The notes below the pieces were generated by a model, which was not told the DNA's origin, made no database searches, and saw only the letters and a program-made list of their open reading frames with translations. A stretch of 64,000 nucleotides of DNA from an uncultured Candidatus Saccharibacteria bacterium. GTDB taxonomy: Bacteria; Patescibacteriota; Saccharimonadia; Saccharimonadales; UBA4665. The stretch is taken from the NCBI GenBank assembly GCA_903840315.1, contig CAIMFK010000012.1, positions 80,186 through 144,185 of the forward strand, in the 5' to 3' direction. The position numbers were made by a program, and so were the translations under genes. This document shows positions 60,026 to 64,000 of the stretch, piece by piece (position 1 is the stretch's first letter; every line of letters starts with the position of its first letter).

Positions 60026-61465
60026 TTATTTATACTGATCAGGCCAATCGTTCTGCATCATAACAATATCTCCAGAAGCCACAAATTGATCAAGATTTTT
60101 ATAAAACTTTAAGGGATTTTTTTCTATGATAACTTTTTTATCAAAGCCACCTTTTTTGAGTCCATCTTCAATAAAATGTGTTACTGAATTTTTCATCAAA
60201 ATAACCGTATCGGCATCCGATTTAGCGATTAGTTCTCCCATTTTTTCATGAACTGATTTTGTTTCCTTGCCCTGATCTACTAAACCTGGGGTTACATAAA
60301 ATTTCTTTTTTGCATCTAATTCAGACAAGAGCTCAGTTCCGGCTTTGATACCCTCAATATTACCGTTGTATGTATCATCAATAATTATTGCGCCATTAAG
60401 CTTATATGGCTGCATTCTGTGCTCATAAGGCTTCGTATTCTTAATTCCATCAACAACTTGATCTTCGCTTAAGCCTAGCTCTAATGCTAGAGACGCAACC
60501 AATACAAGTGCACCAATATGATGCCTACCAACGAGATGACTACTTAACTTAAGAGTTGTCTTTTTATTGCTCATCTCAAAAGAAATACCTTCGAGACTAT
60601 TTTTTATATTAGCCACTTTCCAAGAGCCAATCCCTGAACGATTATATAGATTAAATTTAGGCTTCAAAAAACTAACAACATCCCTAGATTCTTGATTAAC
60701 ATAAACTTTATCTTCATTTAAGAAATTACCCACCGAGAAAATATCCTCTCCTGCAGCCTTCAAAGTTTTGTATTTATCTAAATGTGCTGGTGCAAGACCA
60801 GTTATGATTGCACGAGTTGGATGAGTTATTCTTGCAAAAAGCTCAACATCTTTTGGTGCCCCCTCACCATACTCAATAAGTAGGATTTCTTCGTTCCCTT
60901 TAAGATTAAGTGCAAAATTTGCATGTGATATAGCTACATTCTTATTTCCTGGTGTAAATGCTATTTTTTTATAATCTCCTAGAACTGCAACAAGGAGTTC
61001 CTTCATTGAGGTTTTACCAAAACTACCAACAATTGCAATTTTTTCACCCTTAAAATCTTTAAAAATTTTCTCAGATTTAAGAATTTTTCTGTTATTTGAT
61101 GGAGAAACCAGTAGAATTCTAGCTAAAAACAATGGAACAACAATTAAATTAGCAATAATTATTGGGTAGCCAAGTATTAGAGCTAAACCGAAAGTCCAAC
61201 CACCAAATAGTTGGTGGTTCGTCCATAAATAAATAAAACGAACACCAATTAATATCATAAATAAAGCTAGAGCCCACGAAGTAAATAAAAGAAATTTTGC
61301 TGCGGTTGTTTTCTTCAAATTGCCCCTTACTCTGACTTTGGAAAAATCTTGGGTAGTCCAATACCATGATAAATATTTAATTACATCATACTCACTAGAT
61401 TGCAGCATATAAATAATAGTTGAAAAATAGCTTGGTCTGTAAATGCTAAAAAATGATTTGATCAT
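60026..61465 (-). CDS. murF: Membrane-anchored MurF-like Mur ligase
   Basis: A 479-residue protein. Residues 1-125 hold about two or three transmembrane helices and replace the usual MurF N-terminal domain. Then come the Mur ligase P-loop GSFGKTSMKELL, HLDKYKT, the HRM site (EHRMQPY) and the MurF-type DDTYNGN. It would add D-Ala-D-Ala to the UDP-MurNAc-tripeptide, here at the membrane. The link to ddl supports MurF over other Mur ligases. Confidence 0.85.
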   Translation of the reverse strand: MIKSFFSIYRPSYFSTIIYMLQSSEYDVIKYLSWYWTTQDFSKVRVRGNLKKTTAAKFLLFTSWALALFMILIGVRFIYLWTNHQLFGGWTFGLALILGYPIIIANLIVVPLFLARILLVSPSNNRKILKSEKIFKDFKGEKIAIVGSFGKTSMKELLVAVLGDYKKIAFTPGNKNVAISHANFALNLKGNEEILLIEYGEGAPKDVELFARITHPTRAIITGLAPAHLDKYKTLKAAGEDIFSVGNFLNEDKVYVNQESRDVVSFLKPKFNLYNRSGIGSWKVANIKNSLEGISFEMSNKKTTLKLSSHLVGRHHIGALVLVASLALELGLSEDQVVDGIKNTKPYEHRMQPYKLNGAIIIDDTYNGNIEGIKAGTELLSELDAKKKFYVTPGLVDQGKETKSVHEKMGELIAKSDADTVILMKNSVTHFIEDGLKKGGFDKKVIIEKNPLKFYKNLDQFVASGDIVMMQNDWPDQYK

Positions 61466-62217
61466 GAAATAAACTTTCTTATTATGTCGCCTACTATTTG
61501 AGACTGATCTAATTGAACAAAATGACCAGCATTACCAACAATTTCTATATCCGAACCTTGAATAAGTTCATGATATTTCAATCCAATAGTTGGTGGCGTT
61601 TGATCATCCTGTTGACCATATATTAGTAGTGTCGGGATAGTAATGTTTTTAGCGTCATCCGATACATCTTCAGATACAATATTTTTAAAAGTTTCCTGCA
61701 TATTTTCAGCTATTAAATAATCCGATCCTATAGTTTTATATGCTTTGTATCGAATTTGCTTCTTTATTGATGCCGGAAGAGGAGATGTAATAATTTTTCC
61801 TGCCTTAGCAACAATCGAGACAGCAATTTTTTTGCTAGTTTTCCCATTCCTTATACCTGAAGCACCTATTAGGATTAATTTTTTAGGGCTAAGCAGATTC
61901 ATCGAAACTAGCTTTATGGCTATTGCCCCTCCGTTACTATGCCCAATAATATAATCAATATTTTTTAATTGAGTTTTGTTGCAAAAATCTCTCACAAATT
62001 TCGCGTAATCGATTAAACTAAAAGCTCTTCCCGGAACTTGAGTTGATCCAAATCCTGGAAGATCTAAAGCTATTACATTAGCAAAATTAGACAGATTTTC
62101 AATAAAAGACTTTTGGCCGGAAATGCTATCTGCCCAACCATGAAGAAACAAAACATTGAGTTTCTTGCCATTAGTTTTTTGATAATTCGTCAGTAGATCA
62201 TCTACGATTACTTGCAT
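61462..62217 (-). CDS. Alpha/beta hydrolase
   Basis: A 251-residue hydrolase. The oxyanion part is LHGWAD (25-30), the nucleophile Ser94 lies in GHSNGG, the acid Asp in GQQDDQTPP, and the base His in GNAGHFVQLD. A lid region spans about 130-175. The substrate is an unknown ester or amide. It overlaps murF by 4 nt. TATAAT (62230..62225) ends 7 nt before the ATG, so this is the first gene of the hydrolase-murF-ddl run. Confidence 0.87.
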   Translation of the reverse strand: MQVIVDDLLTNYQKTNGKKLNVLFLHGWADSISGQKSFIENLSNFANVIALDLPGFGSTQVPGRAFSLIDYAKFVRDFCNKTQLKNIDYIIGHSNGGAIAIKLVSMNLLSPKKLILIGASGIRNGKTSKKIAVSIVAKAGKIITSPLPASIKKQIRYKAYKTIGSDYLIAENMQETFKNIVSEDVSDDAKNITIPTLLIYGQQDDQTPPTIGLKYHELIQGSDIEIVGNAGHFVQLDQSQIVGDIIRKFIS

Positions 62218-62239
62218 AAGCTCAATTATATATTTTTTA

Positions 62240-63133
62240 TTACTTTATTGCTTGAACCTTTTTCTCGAGTTCAGTCAGACTAATTTTATCCTTGGGAAGT
62301 GATATCATTGGATCTGCGCCAAAACCAGAATATTGACTCTTACCTGTGGAAGTTCCATTATCTATTTGAACAAGATTTCTTGATATAGGTTCAATACTAA
62401 TTTTTACAGGAACAGGTTTCTGAGAAGAATATTGACTAGGATCGATTCCATCTAAGCCCTTAAATCCAACATATTCAGCAAGCGCCTTCATTAACTTAAT
62501 ATAGCCTTGTAGGTTAACGTTAACTTTTAAAGTGTCTACTTTCTTGCCCTTAATGGTCTCGTGGACTACTTCTTTGGAATTAATGGAGTAAACCTTTTGC
62601 TGCTTTGCAATATTCAACATCTTATCTCTTTGTTCTGGAGTTAAATTTCCAAAAGGTAAGATGCCAAATATTGTCTGATAAAAAGTCCTTGTTGATTGAG
62701 CACCAGAATCCCTTGTGCTATTTTGATAGCCCCATAAATTAAGTACTGGAGCATAAGTTTTACTGTCTTTATTATTCGAAGCAATATTAAGGTATCTTAC
62801 ATACTCGCTTTCTGGGCTATTTATTTCTTCTGTTACCACAGTAGTGCCAGATTGGGTTAATGTTGTGATTGAATGGGCATAACTAGTGCCACTAAATACA
62901 ATCTGCACAGCTTGTTTAACACTAGTTTGACTTGTTGAATTATTAATTTCTTTTGTAAATCCTACTGTAGACAGATCATTTGAAAAGGAATCCCAAAATA
63001 TATTGGTAGGGCTTAAATATATGCTATTAAACCAAAGGCCAATTCCTACGGCTAGAAGTATTATCCCTCCGATTATAAATAATCTATTATTGGATGAATT
63101 ATTATCCAATTTTTTAATTAGCTTATTTGTCAT
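62240..63133 (-). CDS. Membrane-anchored protein of unknown function
   Basis: A 297-residue protein with one N-terminal membrane helix (about 17-37) and an extracytoplasmic beta-rich domain. The pattern of repeated strands (VVTEEINSPESEYVRYL, VDTLKVNVNLQGYIKLM) recalls LolA/LppX-like carriers, but this is weak. TATAAT ends 8 nt before the ATG. It lies between a pilin-like gene and the hydrolase operon. Confidence 0.6.
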   Translation of the reverse strand: MTNKLIKKLDNNSSNNRLFIIGGIILLAVGIGLWFNSIYLSPTNIFWDSFSNDLSTVGFTKEINNSTSQTSVKQAVQIVFSGTSYAHSITTLTQSGTTVVTEEINSPESEYVRYLNIASNNKDSKTYAPVLNLWGYQNSTRDSGAQSTRTFYQTIFGILPFGNLTPEQRDKMLNIAKQQKVYSINSKEVVHETIKGKKVDTLKVNVNLQGYIKLMKALAEYVGFKGLDGIDPSQYSSQKPVPVKISIEPISRNLVQIDNGTSTGKSQYSGFGADPMISLPKDKISLTELEKKVQAIK

Positions 63134-63154
63134 TGATATTAATTATAGCAAATA

Positions 63155-63222
63155 ATTTAATATCAATACTTAGTCGATTGAAGAATTAATTTAATATCAA
63201 TACTTAGCCGATTGAAGAATTA
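63155..63222. repeat. Tandem 34-bp duplication
   Basis: Two copies (63155..63188 and 63189..63222) differ at one base (T/C at 63173/63207), with a partial third start after them. The second copy contains the last codons of the pilin-like gene, so the first is a duplicated non-coding remnant of that 3' end. Confidence 0.85.
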
Positions 63223-63889
63223 ATTTAAAATCTTTGACTTCGCTATTTGTTTTAGCAGCTGCAAGATTAGCTAGGGACATCCCGGCAGCAAAACTCATAT
63301 TAATATTGAAGGCAGTTTCAGTTCCCATGCTTTGAGAATTAGTTAGATTATTCTTAGCAACTGGAAGCTTGTATGGCTGATCTGGAGTTGTCGATAGAGT
63401 TACAGTATCAATAGTAGTATTGTAAGTACCATCAGGCTTCATGTTAGAACGGTACTGCATATAAGCAGGCTTACCGCTAAAGCTGATTGGGTCATTGCCA
63501 ACAATCTTGGATTCATCACCACCGAAGCCTGCATTATCTACAGCTCCTATACTCAGGCTTGTGCCTGCGGGAGATGTCAAAACAAAATCATCCATATTGG
63601 TAATATTAGGGTCGTTTTGTGCTTTAAGCTGCCAATCTGAAGGATACATAAAACTGACTTTCTCTGACGGCATAACGTAAGTTTTCCAGCCTGCATATGG
63701 GTCAGCAGGTGCTGGGGTATTATTTGTTGTTTTTGACATAGATGTAGCAGAAACAGTTGATGAAGTGGTTTTATTTTGACCTTTTTGATATACCAAAAAT
63801 CCTACGGCTCCTATAAGACCAACTATAACTATTACCACTACTATCTCTACTGCACTAAACCCTGATTCGTTGTTTTTAATTCTGTTCAT
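63197..63889 (-). CDS. Type IV pilin-like surface protein
   Basis: A 230-residue protein with a prepilin leader ESGFSAVEIVVVIVIVGLIG: cleavage after Gly, Glu at +5, one helix. A Ser/Thr-rich linker then leads to a globular domain of about 160 residues (KVSFMYPSDWQLKAQ, TSPAGTSLSIGAVDN) resembling PsbP-like or lipoprotein folds. It may be a minor pilin or a pseudopilin. The frame also opens at TTG 63895; ATG 63889 is preferred. Stop TGA. Confidence 0.78.
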   Translation of the reverse strand: MNRIKNNESGFSAVEIVVVIVIVGLIGAVGFLVYQKGQNKTTSSTVSATSMSKTTNNTPAPADPYAGWKTYVMPSEKVSFMYPSDWQLKAQNDPNITNMDDFVLTSPAGTSLSIGAVDNAGFGGDESKIVGNDPISFSGKPAYMQYRSNMKPDGTYNTTIDTVTLSTTPDQPYKLPVAKNNLTNSQSMGTETAFNINMSFAAGMSLANLAAAKTNSEVKDFKLILQSAKY

Positions 63890-63963
63890 GAACAAAGCAT
63901 AAGCTAGATAATAGTAAATGTAAATAAAAAATCTGCAGGCTTACTGCAGATATTTAATTATCT

Positions 63964-64000
63964 TGGTGGAGCTACAGGGACTTGAACCCTGGACCTCTTC
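63964..64000 (-). tRNA. tRNA, 3' part only (window edge)
   Basis: The minus strand shows a T arm CAGGG-TTCAAGT-CCCTG, the 3' acceptor strand TAGCTCC, discriminator A and encoded CCA ending at 63964. The anticodon lies beyond the window, so the amino acid cannot be named. Confidence 0.85.

Overview
The window is about 35% G+C, densely packed, and read with the standard code: TAA, TAG and TGA all end genes. Gene content points to a small, single-membrane bacterium of the Patescibacteria (CPR), most likely Candidatus Saccharibacteria. The reasons are type IV pilin-like and LPxTG-like surface proteins, MurF and Ddl for a wall, few biosynthetic genes, a heliorhodopsin, and a Pup-ligase-family protein. 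The phylum is an inference; no rRNA gene is present.

Layout. 1-4 kb: start of gap, pyrophosphatase, a ferredoxin-reductase-like flavoprotein, a glutaredoxin-thioredoxin reductase pair, a membrane FKBP and a Nudix gene. 4-12 kb: a G+C-rich zinc-ribbon mini-gene, pheST, a six-hairpin glycosidase, rmuC, and metK under a SAM-I riboswitch. 12-13.6 kb: tRNA-Gln followed by two RelE/ParE-type toxin-antitoxin modules, each bounded by copies of the tRNA 3' end. 13.6-22 kb: heliorhodopsin, MFS exporter, SOUL protein, CDP-alcohol phosphatidyltransferase, ABC-F protein, an acyltransferase and an HD protein. 22-29 kb: a pilin-like protein with two bulb-lectin domains and a broken peptidoglycan-binding tail, then a GH15/GH57/GT4 glucan operon. 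29-38 kb: three Nudix genes, trhO, MFS, a K+ channel, a PafA/Dop-family protein, yaaA and typA. 38-41 kb: a putative NAD(P)H-flavin-haem electron transfer operon (FNR, ApbE, ferric-reductase-like). 40.8-44 kb: a DEAD-box helicase behind a structured leader, a leader-peptide/attenuator unit with a 53-residue protein, a glycosyltransferase and a polysaccharide deacetylase. 44-51 kb: surface and membrane proteins, an aldo-keto reductase, and Ni-superoxide dismutase with its maturation protease. 51-58 kb: a translation block (trmD, KH protein, rpsP, rnc, nusB, rpmF, leuS). 58-64 kb: an RHH/PIN toxin-antitoxin pair, ddl, murF, a hydrolase, a pilin-like protein and the 3' end of a tRNA.

The most distinctive points are these. 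(1) More than twenty genes have a -10-like hexamer ending 6-8 nt before the start codon, so leaderless mRNAs look like the default. (2) The tRNA-Gln locus carries serial toxin-antitoxin cassettes delimited by tRNA 3' ends, with no recombinase nearby. (3) An apparent transcription attenuator has a 20-codon leader peptide that itself looks leaderless. (4) A heliorhodopsin, a Ni-SOD/SodX pair and a PafA/Dop homologue lie in one reduced genome segment.

All names rest on motifs read by eye; no database search was possible.
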